Shown piece after piece: positions 46,802 through 56,082 of a DNA stretch of 64,000 bases (the first letter of the stretch is position 1; every line of letters begins with the position of its first letter). The notes below the pieces were generated by a model. The model worked only from the letters and a program-made list of their open reading frames with translations. It did no database searches and was not told the origin of the DNA. The stretch covers positions 62,001 through 126,000 of the forward strand of contig NZ_LT700189.1 of assembly GCF_900155425.1 (NCBI RefSeq), written 5' to 3'. This stretch comes from Parabacteroides massiliensis. Lineage in GTDB: Bacteria; Bacteroidota; Bacteroidia; Bacteroidales; Tannerellaceae. The position numbers were made by a program, and so were the translations under genes.

Positions 46802-48694
46802 ATGGAAGTACTTAAGCACGAGTGTGGAGTCGCCATGGTCCGGTTACTAAAGCCTTTGGAATATTATCATCAGAAGTATGGAACCTGGATGTATGGGCTC
46901 AATAAGCTCTATTTGTTAATGGAAAAGCAGCACAACCGTGGTCAGGAAGGAGCCGGTTTAGCATGCGTCAAGTTGGAAGCCAGCCCCGGCGAAGAATATA
47001 TGTTTCGGGAAAGAGCGTTAGGCACTGGAGCCATTACCGAAATATTTGCCGCCGTTCATGAACATTACAAAGATTTGCCACCCGGCAAACTGAACGATCC
47101 GCTTTTTGCCAAAACAAACCTACCTTTTGCAGGAGAGCTTTATATGGGACACCTGCGTTACAGTACAACCGGTAAGTCCGGTATTTCCTATGTCCATCCC
47201 TTTTTACGCCGCAACAACTGGAGAGCCAAGAACCTCGCTCTTTGCGGTAATTTCAATCTTACTAACGTACAAGATATTTTTGAAAAGATAACAGCCATCG
47301 GCCAGCATCCGCGTGCCTATGCCGACACATTCATCATGTTGGAACAGGTCGGGCATCGTTTGGACCGCGAGGTCGAACGCCTGTATCGGCTGTATGAGGC
47401 CGAAGGACTGAAAGGGATGGAGATCACCCATGCGATCGAAGCGAATGTCGACCTGTCGAATGTCCTGAAACGTTGTGCCCCGCTGTGGGACGGCGGTTTC
47501 GTGATCTGCGGGCTGACGGGGAGCGGCGAGTCTTTCAGCGTGCGCGATCCCTGGGGCATCCGTCCGGCGTTCTATTATGCCGATGACGAGATTGTGATCC
47601 TGGCGAGCGAACGTCCGGTGATCCAGACGGTCATGAACGTCTCTGTCGATGACATACGCGAACTGAAAAGAGGAGATGCGTTGATCATCAACAAGCAAGG
47701 CGAGTGGCATACGTCGCAGATCATGGAGCCGAAAGAGAATAAGGCCTGCTCGTTCGAACGCATCTACTTCTCGCGTGGAAGCGACCGGGATATTTACCGC
47801 GAACGGAAACGATTAGGGGAAAATCTTGTGCCAGCCGTACTAAAGGCAGTGGACAATGACTTGAACCATACGGTCTTCTCCTTTATTCCGAATACGGCGG
47901 AGGTCGCCTATTTCGGGTTGCAGGAGGGGATGAACGAATATCTGAACAGGAAGAAAAAGGAATGGATCACCGATCGCAGCCACCTGCTTCAGGAGGAAGA
48001 ACTGGAACAAATCCTGTCCATGCGCGTCAGATGTGAAAAAGTAGCGATCAAGGATATAAAATTGCGTACTTTCATTGCCGAAGGAAACAGCCGTAACGAC
48101 CTGGCTGCCCATGTGTATGACATCACGTATGGCAGTATCGTGCCTTTCGAAGACAATCTGGTCGTGATCGACGACAGTATCGTGCGTGGCACGACACTCC
48201 GGCAGAGTATCATCGGTATCCTGGACCGCCTGAACCCGAAGAAGATCGTGGTGGTCAGTTCGTCTCCGCAGGTGCGTTATCCGGACTATTACGGTATCGA
48301 CATGTCTCGCATGAGCGAATTTATCGCGTTCAAGGCTGCCGTGGCGCTTTTAGTGGACAAGGGTATGGAATCCGTCTTGCTCGGTGCCTATAAGAAAGCC
48401 AAGCAACAACAGGCCGTGCCATGCGATACGACCGTGAACTATGTGAAGGAAATTTATGCGCCTTTCACCGATGAGGAAATCTCGGCCAAGATGGTGGAAT
48501 TGCTTACCCCCGCCGGGACGCATGCGAAGGTGGAGATTGTCTACCAGACGCTCGAAGGGCTGCATGCCGCCTGTCCCGATCATCCGGGCGATTGGTACTT
48601 CTCTGGCGATTATCCGACGCCGGGTGGTGCGCGAATGGTGAACGAAGCGTTCATCCATTATATGGAAGAGGAATATTTGGAAAATGAAAAATGA
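46802..48694 (+). CDS. purF: Amidophosphoribosyltransferase-like protein
   Basis: A 630-residue class II glutamine amidotransferase fused to a PRTase domain. After seven residues comes the Ntn cysteine C8 (HECGVAMV), then HNRGQEGAGLA, GHLRYSTTG and CGNFNLTN. The PRPP loop is VVIDDSIVRGTTLRQSI. It resembles PurF, which makes 5-phosphoribosylamine in purine synthesis, but is about 125 residues longer than E. coli PurF, with insertions in the N-terminal half and a C-terminal extension. It begins a likely operon with carA and carB, so a link to pyrimidine or arginine precursor supply is possible. A second, standard PurF could exist elsewhere; this is a guess. Confidence 0.82.
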   Translation: MEVLKHECGVAMVRLLKPLEYYHQKYGTWMYGLNKLYLLMEKQHNRGQEGAGLACVKLEASPGEEYMFRERALGTGAITEIFAAVHEHYKDLPPGKLNDPLFAKTNLPFAGELYMGHLRYSTTGKSGISYVHPFLRRNNWRAKNLALCGNFNLTNVQDIFEKITAIGQHPRAYADTFIMLEQVGHRLDREVERLYRLYEAEGLKGMEITHAIEANVDLSNVLKRCAPLWDGGFVICGLTGSGESFSVRDPWGIRPAFYYADDEIVILASERPVIQTVMNVSVDDIRELKRGDALIINKQGEWHTSQIMEPKENKACSFERIYFSRGSDRDIYRERKRLGENLVPAVLKAVDNDLNHTVFSFIPNTAEVAYFGLQEGMNEYLNRKKKEWITDRSHLLQEEELEQILSMRVRCEKVAIKDIKLRTFIAEGNSRNDLAAHVYDITYGSIVPFEDNLVVIDDSIVRGTTLRQSIIGILDRLNPKKIVVVSSSPQVRYPDYYGIDMSRMSEFIAFKAAVALLVDKGMESVLLGAYKKAKQQQAVPCDTTVNYVKEIYAPFTDEEISAKMVELLTPAGTHAKVEIVYQTLEGLHAACPDHPGDWYFSGDYPTPGGARMVNEAFIHYMEEEYLENEK

Positions 48695-48713
48695 TAATTG
48701 AATAAGATTGAAA

Positions 48714-49886
48714 ATGACAAGAAAAACAGCAACATTGGTCTTAGACGACGGAAGCATGTTTCACGGCTTCTCTTTTGGTTTCGACAAGGCAGTGGCCGGT
48801 GAGGTGGTGTTCAACACTGCCATGACCGGTTATCCCGAAAGTCTTACCGACCCTTCGTATGCCGGGCAGTTGATGGTTCTGACCTATCCGCTGGTCGGAA
48901 ACTACGGGGTGCCTCCTTTCTCTATCGAAGAGAACGGCTTGCCTACCTTTATGGAGAGTGAGAAAATTCATGCGGAGGCGATTATCGTGAGTGACTATAG
49001 CGAAGAGTATAGCCACTGGAATGCTGTGGAAAGCCTCGGCGACTGGCTGAAACGTGAAAAGATCCCCGGAATCACCGGTATCGATACCCGTGCGCTGACG
49101 AAGAAAATCCGGGAGCATGGGGTAATGATGGGACGCATCGTTATCGGGGGTACCGATAACGAAGGTGAAAGTGGAAAGGTGAAAGGAGAAAGTGAAGGGG
49201 AAATGCCGGACTACGGGAGCATCAACTATGTGGACCGCGTTTCCTGTAAAGAGATCATTGCCTACCTGCCTGACGGAACGAAAATGTCGTTTCCCGTAGA
49301 TACTGACAACTTTCAACTTTCAACTTTCAACTTTCAACTCTTAAAGCGTGTAGTGCTTCTCGATTGCGGTGTGAAGGCCAATATCATCCGTAACCTTTTG
49401 AAGCGGAATGTTGCTGTGATACGTGTCCCTTGGAACTACGATTTCAATCACCTGGAATATGACGGGCTTTTCCTTTCGAACGGTCCCGGCGACCCCGATA
49501 CCTGCGATGCTGCCGTCCGGAACATCCGCAAGGCACTTGATGGGGACAAACCTATCTGCGGCATTTGCATGGGAAACCAGTTGCTTGCCAAAGCCGGAGG
49601 CGCTTCTATCTATAAGTTGAAATACGGCCACCGCAGCCATAACCAACCGGTACGCATGGTGGGGACGGATAAGTGTTTTATCACTTCCCAGAATCACGGC
49701 TACGCAGTGGCGGGCGACACGTTGGGGGCTGACTGGGAACCGCTCTTTATCAACATGAACGACGGGACGAACGAAGGGATCCGGCATAAGACGAAACCTT
49801 TCTTTTCATCCCAGTTCCATCCCGAAGCATGCAGTGGGCCGACCGATACGGAGTTCATCTTCGATAAGTTTGTCGACCTTCTTTAG
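48714..49886 (+). CDS. carA: Carbamoyl-phosphate synthase small subunit
   Basis: A 390-residue glutaminase subunit that feeds ammonia to CarB. The N-terminal domain (to about 140) is normal; the class I glutaminase has LSNGPGDPDTC, the nucleophile in PICGICMGNQLLAKAGG and SQFHPEACSGP. Between domains lie two low-complexity insertions, about residues 150-163 (EGESGKVKGESEG) and 198-209 (DNFQLSTFNFQL), encoded by inverse copies of a repeat that is usually intergenic. The native strand GSINYVDRVSCKEII sits between them. The frame is unbroken, so the protein is probably functional with an enlarged linker. ATG 48714 is preferred to TTG 48708. Confidence 0.93.
   Translation: MTRKTATLVLDDGSMFHGFSFGFDKAVAGEVVFNTAMTGYPESLTDPSYAGQLMVLTYPLVGNYGVPPFSIEENGLPTFMESEKIHAEAIIVSDYSEEYSHWNAVESLGDWLKREKIPGITGIDTRALTKKIREHGVMMGRIVIGGTDNEGESGKVKGESEGEMPDYGSINYVDRVSCKEIIAYLPDGTKMSFPVDTDNFQLSTFNFQLLKRVVLLDCGVKANIIRNLLKRNVAVIRVPWNYDFNHLEYDGLFLSNGPGDPDTCDAAVRNIRKALDGDKPICGICMGNQLLAKAGGASIYKLKYGHRSHNQPVRMVGTDKCFITSQNHGYAVAGDTLGADWEPLFINMNDGTNEGIRHKTKPFFSSQFHPEACSGPTDTEFIFDKFVDLL
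49162..49200. repeat. In-gene repeat arm 1 in carA (GTGAAAGG family)
   Basis: Purine-rich units GGTGAAAGTGGAAAGGTGAA... inside carA, inversely related to 49308-49340. Confidence 0.7.
49308..49340. repeat. In-gene repeat arm 2 in carA (CTTTCAA units)
   Basis: Four tandem AACTTTC units inside carA, read in frame as NFQLSTFNFQL. Inverse complement resembles arm 1. Confidence 0.8.
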
Positions 49887-49936
49887 GGAGTGAGGCAACG
49901 TACCTAAAAATGTTAACGAATAAAAGAGTCCGAAAA

Positions 49937-52900
49937 ATGAAAGAAGATATAAAGAAAGTCCTGATACTTGGTTCCGGCGCCCTTAAGATCGGCGAAGCGG
50001 GCGAATTCGACTATTCAGGCAGCCAGGCTTTGAAAGCCATCAAGGAGGAGGGAATCCAGACAGTGCTTATCAATCCGAACATCGCTACGGTACAGACTTC
50101 GGAAGGAGTGGCGGATACCGTTTATTTCCTGCCCGTCACCCCCTTCTTCGTCGAAAAAGTGATCGCCAAAGAACGTCCGGATGGCATCCTGCTCGCTTTT
50201 GGAGGCCAGACGGCGTTGAACTGCGGTGTGGCGCTTTACCAAAGTGGTGTGCTGGAAAAATATAACGTCCGTGTACTCGGTACTCCGGTACAGGCGATCA
50301 TGGATACGGAAGACCGCGAACTTTTTGTCCGCAAGCTCGACGAGATCGGTGTGAAGACGATCAAGAGCGAAGCTGTGGAGAATGCCGAAGATGCCCGCCG
50401 GGCTGCTGCCGAGTTAGGCTATCCGGTGATTGTCCGTGCCGCTTATGCACTGGGTGGCCTCGGTTCCGGCTTCTGCGACAACGAAGAGGAACTGGATATG
50501 CTGGTCGAAAAAGCCTTCTCTTTCTCTCCCCAGGTATTGGTGGAAAAGAGCTTGAAAGGGTGGAAAGAAGTGGAATATGAAGTGGTGCGCGACCGTTTCG
50601 ACAATTGCATCACGGTCTGTAACATGGAGAACTTCGACCCGCTGGGCATCCATACCGGCGAAAGTATCGTGATCGCTCCGTCGCAGACACTGACCAACAG
50701 CGAATATCATAAACTGCGCGAACTGGCTATCCGGATCATCCGCCATGTCGGCATCGTGGGCGAATGTAACGTGCAGTATGCTTTCGATCCGGAGAGCGAA
50801 GACTACCGCGTGATCGAGGTGAACGCCCGTCTTTCCCGTTCGTCTGCGCTGGCCTCCAAAGCTACCGGTTATCCGTTGGCTTTCGTCGCTGCCAAGTTGG
50901 GATTGGGCTACGGCCTCTTCGACTTGAAAAACTCGGTGACAAAGACAACAAGCGCTTTCTTCGAACCGGCTCTCGATTATGTGGTCTGCAAGATTCCGCG
51001 TTGGGATTTAGGTAAGTTTCACGGCGTGGCCCGCGAATTAGGGTCGAGCATGAAATCTGTGGGTGAGGTGATGGCGATCGGCCGCACCTTCGAAGAGGCG
51101 ATCCAAAAAGGGTTGCGTATGATCGGACAGGGCATGCATGGATTCGTTGAAAACAAGGAGCTGGTGATAGCCGACATCGACAAGGCGCTCCATGAACCGA
51201 CCGACACCCGTATCTTCGTTATCTCCAAAGCATTCCGCGCCGGATATACCGTCGACCAGATACACGAACTGACCAAGATAGACCGGTGGTTCCTGCAAAA
51301 ACTCTATGGAATCATGTGTACCTCCAAGGAGTTGCACAAATTGACAATTGAAAATGGACAATTGGCAATTAAAAAAGAATATCGCAATCCTGATGATTGT
51401 CAATCGTCCATTGTCCATTGTCAATTGCTTCGCAAAGCGAAACGGCAAGGTTTCTCCGATTTCCAGATAGCCCGCGCCTTCGGCCTTGAGGGAAATATAG
51501 AAAAAGGTATGATGCAGGTCCGCCAGTTCCGAAAGGAACACGGCATCGTCCCGGTAGTGAAGCAGATCGATACGCTGGCTGCCGAATACCCGGCGCAGAC
51601 GAACTATCTGTATCTGACCTATAGCGGTACGGAAAACGACGTGCAGTATCAGGGTGACCATCGCTCTATCGTCGTGCTGGGTTCCGGTGCTTACCGGATC
51701 GGCAGCTCGGTCGAGTTCGACTGGTGTGGCGTGCAGGCGTTGGAAACGATCCGTAAGGAAGGTTGGCGTTCGGTGATGATCAACTACAATCCCGAAACGG
51801 TTTCGACCGACTATGATATGTGTGACCGCCTTTACTTCGATGAGCTGACCTTCGAGCGTGTGATGGATATCCTCGAACTGGAAAATCCGCACGGCGTGAT
51901 TGTCTCGACAGGCGGCCAGATACCCAATAACTTGGCGATGCGCCTTGACGAACAGCATGTCAATATCTTAGGAACGTCTGCCAAGAGCATCGACAATGCC
52001 GAAGACCGTGAGAAGTTCTCCGCCATGCTGGATCGTATCGGTGTGGACCAGCCGCGTTGGAAAGAGCTTTCGTCGATGGAAGATATCAACGAGTTTGTGG
52101 CCGAAGTGGGCTTCCCGGTTCTGGTCCGTCCGAGCTATGTGCTGAGTGGCGCCGCCATGAATGTCTGCTCCAACCAGGAAGAGCTCGAACGCTTCCTGCA
52201 GCTGGCGGCCAACGTGTCGCAAAAACATCCGGTCGTTGTCAGCCAGTTCATCGAGCATGCTAAAGAAGTGGAAATGGATGCGGTGGCCGATAAAGGTGAG
52301 ATTGTCATGTATGCCATCTCTGAACATATAGAGTTTGCCGGCGTGCATTCCGGTGATGCGACCATCCAGTTCCCCGCGCAAAAACTGTATGTCGAAACGG
52401 TTCGCCGGATCAAGCGTATCAGCAAGCAGATCGCAAAAGAGCTGAATATCTCCGGTCCGTTCAATATCCAGTATTTGGCGAAAGGCAACGAGATCAAGGT
52501 GATCGAGTGTAACCTCCGTGCGAGCCGTTCCTTCCCGTTCGTCAGCAAAGTCTTGAAGATTAACTTTATCGAACTGGCTACCCGTATCATGTTGGGCTTG
52601 CCTGTCGAGAAACCGAATAAGAACGAGTTCGATCTGGATTATGTAGGTATCAAAGCCTCCCAGTTCTCCTTCAACCGCTTGCAGAAGGCCGATCCCGTTT
52701 TGGGTGTCGACATGGCTTCGACGGGCGAAGTCGGATGTATCGGTGATGATGTTTCCGAAGCAGTTCTGAAGAGCATGCTTTCCGTCGGCCTCCGTATCCC
52801 GGAAAAGAACATCCTGCTCTCGACGGGTACACCGAAACAGAAAGTTGCCATGTTGGATGCCGCCAAGATGTTGGCATCGAAAGGTTACAACCTCTTCGCT

Positions 52901-53209
52901 ACAGGCGGAACGCACCGTTTCCTCCGGGAAAACGGTATCCCCAGTACGTTGGTCTACTGGCCGAGCGAAGAAGGCAAGGAACCGCAAGCACTCGCTATGC
53001 TACACGAAAAGAAAATCGATATGGTTGTGAACATCCCGCGTGACCTTTCCGCCGGAGAGTTGGACAACGGCTACAAGATCCGCCGTGCCGCCATCGACCT
53101 GAACATCCCGCTTATCACGAATGCACGTCTGGCAAGTGCCTTTATCGAAGCATTCTGCACGTTGAGCATGGACGATATACAGATCCGGAGCTGGCAAGAG
53201 TATAAGTGA
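49937..53209 (+). CDS. carB: Carbamoyl-phosphate synthase large subunit
   Basis: A 1090-residue enzyme making carbamoyl phosphate from bicarbonate, ammonia and ATP for pyrimidines and arginine. Two homologous ATP-grasp halves are visible (LILGSGALKIGEAGEFDYSG and VLGSGAYRIGSSVEFDW) and a C-terminal allosteric MGS-like domain (FATGGTHRFLRENG). In the oligomerisation domain, residues about 469-497 are encoded by an in-frame palindromic repeat of the CAATTGTC family. Start at ATG 49937 gives the standard MKEDIKKVLILGSG; an upstream ATG at 49910 is possible. Cotranscribed with purF-like and carA. Confidence 0.96.
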   Translation: MKEDIKKVLILGSGALKIGEAGEFDYSGSQALKAIKEEGIQTVLINPNIATVQTSEGVADTVYFLPVTPFFVEKVIAKERPDGILLAFGGQTALNCGVALYQSGVLEKYNVRVLGTPVQAIMDTEDRELFVRKLDEIGVKTIKSEAVENAEDARRAAAELGYPVIVRAAYALGGLGSGFCDNEEELDMLVEKAFSFSPQVLVEKSLKGWKEVEYEVVRDRFDNCITVCNMENFDPLGIHTGESIVIAPSQTLTNSEYHKLRELAIRIIRHVGIVGECNVQYAFDPESEDYRVIEVNARLSRSSALASKATGYPLAFVAAKLGLGYGLFDLKNSVTKTTSAFFEPALDYVVCKIPRWDLGKFHGVARELGSSMKSVGEVMAIGRTFEEAIQKGLRMIGQGMHGFVENKELVIADIDKALHEPTDTRIFVISKAFRAGYTVDQIHELTKIDRWFLQKLYGIMCTSKELHKLTIENGQLAIKKEYRNPDDCQSSIVHCQLLRKAKRQGFSDFQIARAFGLEGNIEKGMMQVRQFRKEHGIVPVVKQIDTLAAEYPAQTNYLYLTYSGTENDVQYQGDHRSIVVLGSGAYRIGSSVEFDWCGVQALETIRKEGWRSVMINYNPETVSTDYDMCDRLYFDELTFERVMDILELENPHGVIVSTGGQIPNNLAMRLDEQHVNILGTSAKSIDNAEDREKFSAMLDRIGVDQPRWKELSSMEDINEFVAEVGFPVLVRPSYVLSGAAMNVCSNQEELERFLQLAANVSQKHPVVVSQFIEHAKEVEMDAVADKGEIVMYAISEHIEFAGVHSGDATIQFPAQKLYVETVRRIKRISKQIAKELNISGPFNIQYLAKGNEIKVIECNLRASRSFPFVSKVLKINFIELATRIMLGLPVEKPNKNEFDLDYVGIKASQFSFNRLQKADPVLGVDMASTGEVGCIGDDVSEAVLKSMLSVGLRIPEKNILLSTGTPKQKVAMLDAAKMLASKGYNLFATGGTHRFLRENGIPSTLVYWPSEEGKEPQALAMLHEKKIDMVVNIPRDLSAGELDNGYKIRRAAIDLNIPLITNARLASAFIEAFCTLSMDDIQIRSWQEYK
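51341..51426. repeat. In-frame palindromic repeat inside carB
   Basis: Left arm TTGACAATTGAAAATGGACA... (51341-51370) and right arm ...TCCATTGTCCATTGTCAATTG (51395-51426) are inverted copies of the CAATTGTC family; the 86 bases fit the carB frame. Confidence 0.85.
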
Positions 53210-53215
53210 TCCGTC

Positions 53216-53269
53216 ACTTTTGGCTTGATATTTCTGTTACTTTTGGATCAAGCCAAAAGTAACAGAAAT
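53216..53269. promoter_or_regulatory. Mutually exclusive hairpins between carB and lutA
   Basis: ACTTTTGGCTTGAT (53216-53229) can pair with 53247-53260 (14 perfect pairs); ATTTCTGTTACTTTTGG (53230-53246) can pair with 53253-53269 (17 perfect pairs, six-base loop). The two share 53253-53260, so only one can form. The segment sits just upstream of the lutA -7 box and just after carB. As DNA it could equally be a double operator with repeated ACTTTTGG half-sites. Confidence 0.6.
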
Positions 53270-53275
53270 AATTAC

Positions 53276-53283
53276 TACATTTG
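53276..53283 (+). promoter_or_regulatory. Predicted lutABC promoter (-7 box)
   Basis: TACATTTG, 21 nt before the lutA ATG, directly after the hairpin region. Confidence 0.6.
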
Positions 53284-53304
53284 TGGTAATTAAAACAAAC
53301 CAAT

Positions 53305-54045
53305 ATGAAGATAGGACTATTTATTCCTTGTTATATCAATGCGATATATCCGGAAGTTGGTGTTGCTTCCTATAAATTATTGAAAAGTCTCGGGTTGGAT
53401 GTGGATTATCCATTAGACCAGACTTGCTGCGGCCAGCCGATGGCAAATGCCGGGTTCGAACATGAATCGGCAGGATTGGCGCTACGGATGGAAGAACTGT
53501 TCCGTCCGTATGATTATGTGGTTGGCCCTTCTGCCAGTTGCGTCGCTTTTGTAAAAGAGAATCATCCCGGCATCCTGGAAAAAGCCGGGCATGTGTGTAT
53601 GAACAGCAAGAAGATTTATGACATTTGCGAGTTCCTGCACGACATCGTGAAGGTGAAAGAACTGAAAGCCGAATTTCCTCACAAAGTAAGTATTCACAAT
53701 AGTTGCCACGGTGTGCGCGAGCTGCATCTTTCTTCTCCGAGCGAACGTAATATTCCGTATTACTCCAAATTGCGTGATCTCCTCTCTTTGGTGAAAGGCA
53801 TCGAGATATTCGAACCGAAGCGGATAGACGAGTGTTGCGGTTTCGGCGGCATGTTTGCAATAGAGGAACCCGATGTGTCCGTTTGCATGGGACAAGATAA
53901 GGTGAAGGATCACATGAGCACGGGAGCCGAGTATATCACCGGCGCCGACAGCTCCTGCCTGATGCATATGGAAGGCGTGATCAAGCGTGGCAACCTTCCG
54001 ATTAAAACGATTCATATTGTTGAAATATTAGCTTCCGGATTATGA
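53305..54045 (+). CDS. lutA: Lactate utilisation protein A (Fe-S oxidoreductase)
   Basis: A 246-residue protein with two cysteine-rich CCG domains (DQTCCGQPMANAG and DECCGFGGMF), which bind Fe-S clusters or act like heterodisulfide reductase modules. Member of the LutA/YkgE family; with LutB and LutC it oxidises L-lactate to pyruvate in the cytoplasm. Overlaps lutB by 4 nt (ATGA-type). Preceded by the hairpin/operator region, a likely control point. Confidence 0.92.
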   Translation: MKIGLFIPCYINAIYPEVGVASYKLLKSLGLDVDYPLDQTCCGQPMANAGFEHESAGLALRMEELFRPYDYVVGPSASCVAFVKENHPGILEKAGHVCMNSKKIYDICEFLHDIVKVKELKAEFPHKVSIHNSCHGVRELHLSSPSERNIPYYSKLRDLLSLVKGIEIFEPKRIDECCGFGGMFAIEEPDVSVCMGQDKVKDHMSTGAEYITGADSSCLMHMEGVIKRGNLPIKTIHIVEILASGL

Positions 54046-55409
54046 GTACGAAACATTCAAAAGCAGCAGCCCGCTTCATCGAGAACCGCAAGCAGGAAGC
54101 TTGGCACGACGAAACCCTCTGGATGGTGCGTGCCAAACGGGATAAAATGAGCCATTCGCTTCCCGAATGGGAACGCTTGCGCGAACTGGCTTGTGAGATC
54201 AAACTTTATTCGAACAGCCATTTGGATGTCCTTTTGGAAGAGTTCGAGAAGAACGCCACGGCCAACGGAGCGATTGTCCATTGGGCGAAAGACGCGGCGG
54301 AACATAATGCGATCGTCGAGGAAATCCTGCAACAGCACAAGGCACATACGCTGATAAAGAGCAAATCCATGTTGACCGAAGAGTGTGGCATGAACGATTA
54401 CCTGTTCGGAAAAGGTTACGATATAATCGAGAGCGACCTCGGCGAACGTATCCTTCAATGGATGAAACTTCATCCCAGCCATATCGTGATGCCCGCGATC
54501 CATATCAAGCGGCAGGAGGTGGGCGAGATGATGGAGCGCGTGTTAGGTACGGAAAAAGGCAACTCCGACCCGACCTATCTGACGCATGCCGTCCGTAAGA
54601 ATATGCGTGAGAAATTCCTGACAGCCGATGTCGCCATGACGGGAGCTAACTTTGCAGTCGCTTCGACCGGCGAGATAGTGGTCTGCACCAACGAAGGAAA
54701 TGCTGATATGGGAACTTCTTTCCCGAATGTCCACATCGCGACATTCGGAATGGAGAAGATCGTACCGGACCGTGAGTCGTTAGGTGTCTTTACTCGCCTG
54801 CTGGCACGTTCCGGCACGGGACAGCCGATTACTTCCTACACTTCTCACTATTGCAAACCGAAAGAAGGAGGCGAGTTCCATATCATTATTGTCGATAACG
54901 GCCGGAGCGATATCCTGGCACGTCCCGATCATATCCGTACGCTGAACTGTATCCGTTGTGGCGAGTGCATGAATACCTGTCCGGTCTATCGTCGTAGCGG
55001 CGGTTATTCCTATACCTATTTTATACCCGGCCCGATCGGGATCAACTTAGGGATGCTGAAAGACCCGGTGAAATATTCGGACAATGTTTCCGCCTGCTCG
55101 TTGTGCCTCTCTTGCTCGAACGTCTGCCCGGTCAAGATCGACCTCGGCGAACAGATCTATCGCTGGCGTCAGGACTTGGATAAGATAGGGAAAGCGAGTA
55201 CGGAAAAAAAGGTTATGTCCGGTGGCATGAAGTTCCTGATGGAACGCCCGAAGCTGTTCAATACGGCTTTGAAATTTGCTCCGGTAGTCAATAAGATGCC
55301 TCGTTTTATGATCTACAACGCTCTGAATGCATGGGGCAAGGGCCGTGAATTGCCGGCTTTCGCCAAACAGTCGTTCAACGAAATGTGGAAAAGCAACAAG
55401 ATAAAATAA
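54042..55409 (+). CDS. lutB: Lactate utilisation protein B (iron-sulfur protein)
   Basis: A 455-residue protein with the LUD domain in its first two thirds (TGANFAVASTGEIVVCTNEGNAD) and two [4Fe-4S] motifs near residues 305 and 350: CIRCGECMNTCPVYR and CSLCLSCSNVCPVKIDL. Core electron-carrying subunit of the LutABC complex. Overlaps lutA, and lutC starts 8 nt after its stop. Confidence 0.94.
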   Translation: MSTKHSKAAARFIENRKQEAWHDETLWMVRAKRDKMSHSLPEWERLRELACEIKLYSNSHLDVLLEEFEKNATANGAIVHWAKDAAEHNAIVEEILQQHKAHTLIKSKSMLTEECGMNDYLFGKGYDIIESDLGERILQWMKLHPSHIVMPAIHIKRQEVGEMMERVLGTEKGNSDPTYLTHAVRKNMREKFLTADVAMTGANFAVASTGEIVVCTNEGNADMGTSFPNVHIATFGMEKIVPDRESLGVFTRLLARSGTGQPITSYTSHYCKPKEGGEFHIIIVDNGRSDILARPDHIRTLNCIRCGECMNTCPVYRRSGGYSYTYFIPGPIGINLGMLKDPVKYSDNVSACSLCLSCSNVCPVKIDLGEQIYRWRQDLDKIGKASTEKKVMSGGMKFLMERPKLFNTALKFAPVVNKMPRFMIYNALNAWGKGRELPAFAKQSFNEMWKSNKIK

Positions 55410-55416
55410 TACGACA

Positions 55417-55995
55417 ATGAGTAGCAAAAACGATATATTATCCGCTATCCGCCGTCATACCGGCAAACGTTACGACAGGCCGGAACTGACGCTGGATGCC
55501 ATCATTTACGAAGATAAAATCGCTCGGTTCACCGAATCCTTGAATGCTGCCGGAGGAAAAGCCGTCCTGATGCAGCCCGGCGACGATATCAACGATATTA
55601 TCCGCCACCATTTTCCTGATGCAGCCCGCATCGCCTCCAATCTGTCCGGTATCACCTGTGCCACCTTTAACCCGGACGATCTCGACGATCCCCGCGAGTT
55701 GGACAATACTGATCTTGCCATCGTGGAAGGCCATTTCGGAGTAGCCGAGAACGGGGCTGTCTGGATTACCCGCCAGGTAAAGCATAAGGCCTTGTATTTT
55801 ATCTCCGACAGTTTGGTCATACTGATCGACCGCAATTCGATCGTGAACAATATGCATGAAGCCTATAAACAGACGGAAAACATGACATACGATTTCGGTG
55901 CTTTCATCTCTGGCCCGTCTAAAACCGCCGATATCGAACAGGCACTTGTATTGGGTGCACACGGCCCGGTCGGGGTGTTGGTGGTGTTGAAATAA
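55417..55995 (+). CDS. lutC: Lactate utilisation protein C
   Basis: A 192-residue LUD-domain protein (YkgG type), start MSSKNDILSAIRRH, with AENGAVWITRQVKHKALYFISDSLVILID and an ISGPSKTADIEQALVLGAHGP end typical of LutC. Final gene of lutABC. No lactate permease or GntR regulator was seen in the window. Confidence 0.92.
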   Translation: MSSKNDILSAIRRHTGKRYDRPELTLDAIIYEDKIARFTESLNAAGGKAVLMQPGDDINDIIRHHFPDAARIASNLSGITCATFNPDDLDDPRELDNTDLAIVEGHFGVAENGAVWITRQVKHKALYFISDSLVILIDRNSIVNNMHEAYKQTENMTYDFGAFISGPSKTADIEQALVLGAHGPVGVLVVLK

Positions 55996-56082
55996 GATGT
56001 GTTTCCGTAAATAGCTAAAGAAAACAGGGTAACGTAGATCTTGCCAATTGAGCGGATTTGCATTACCCTATATTTTCTGTTG

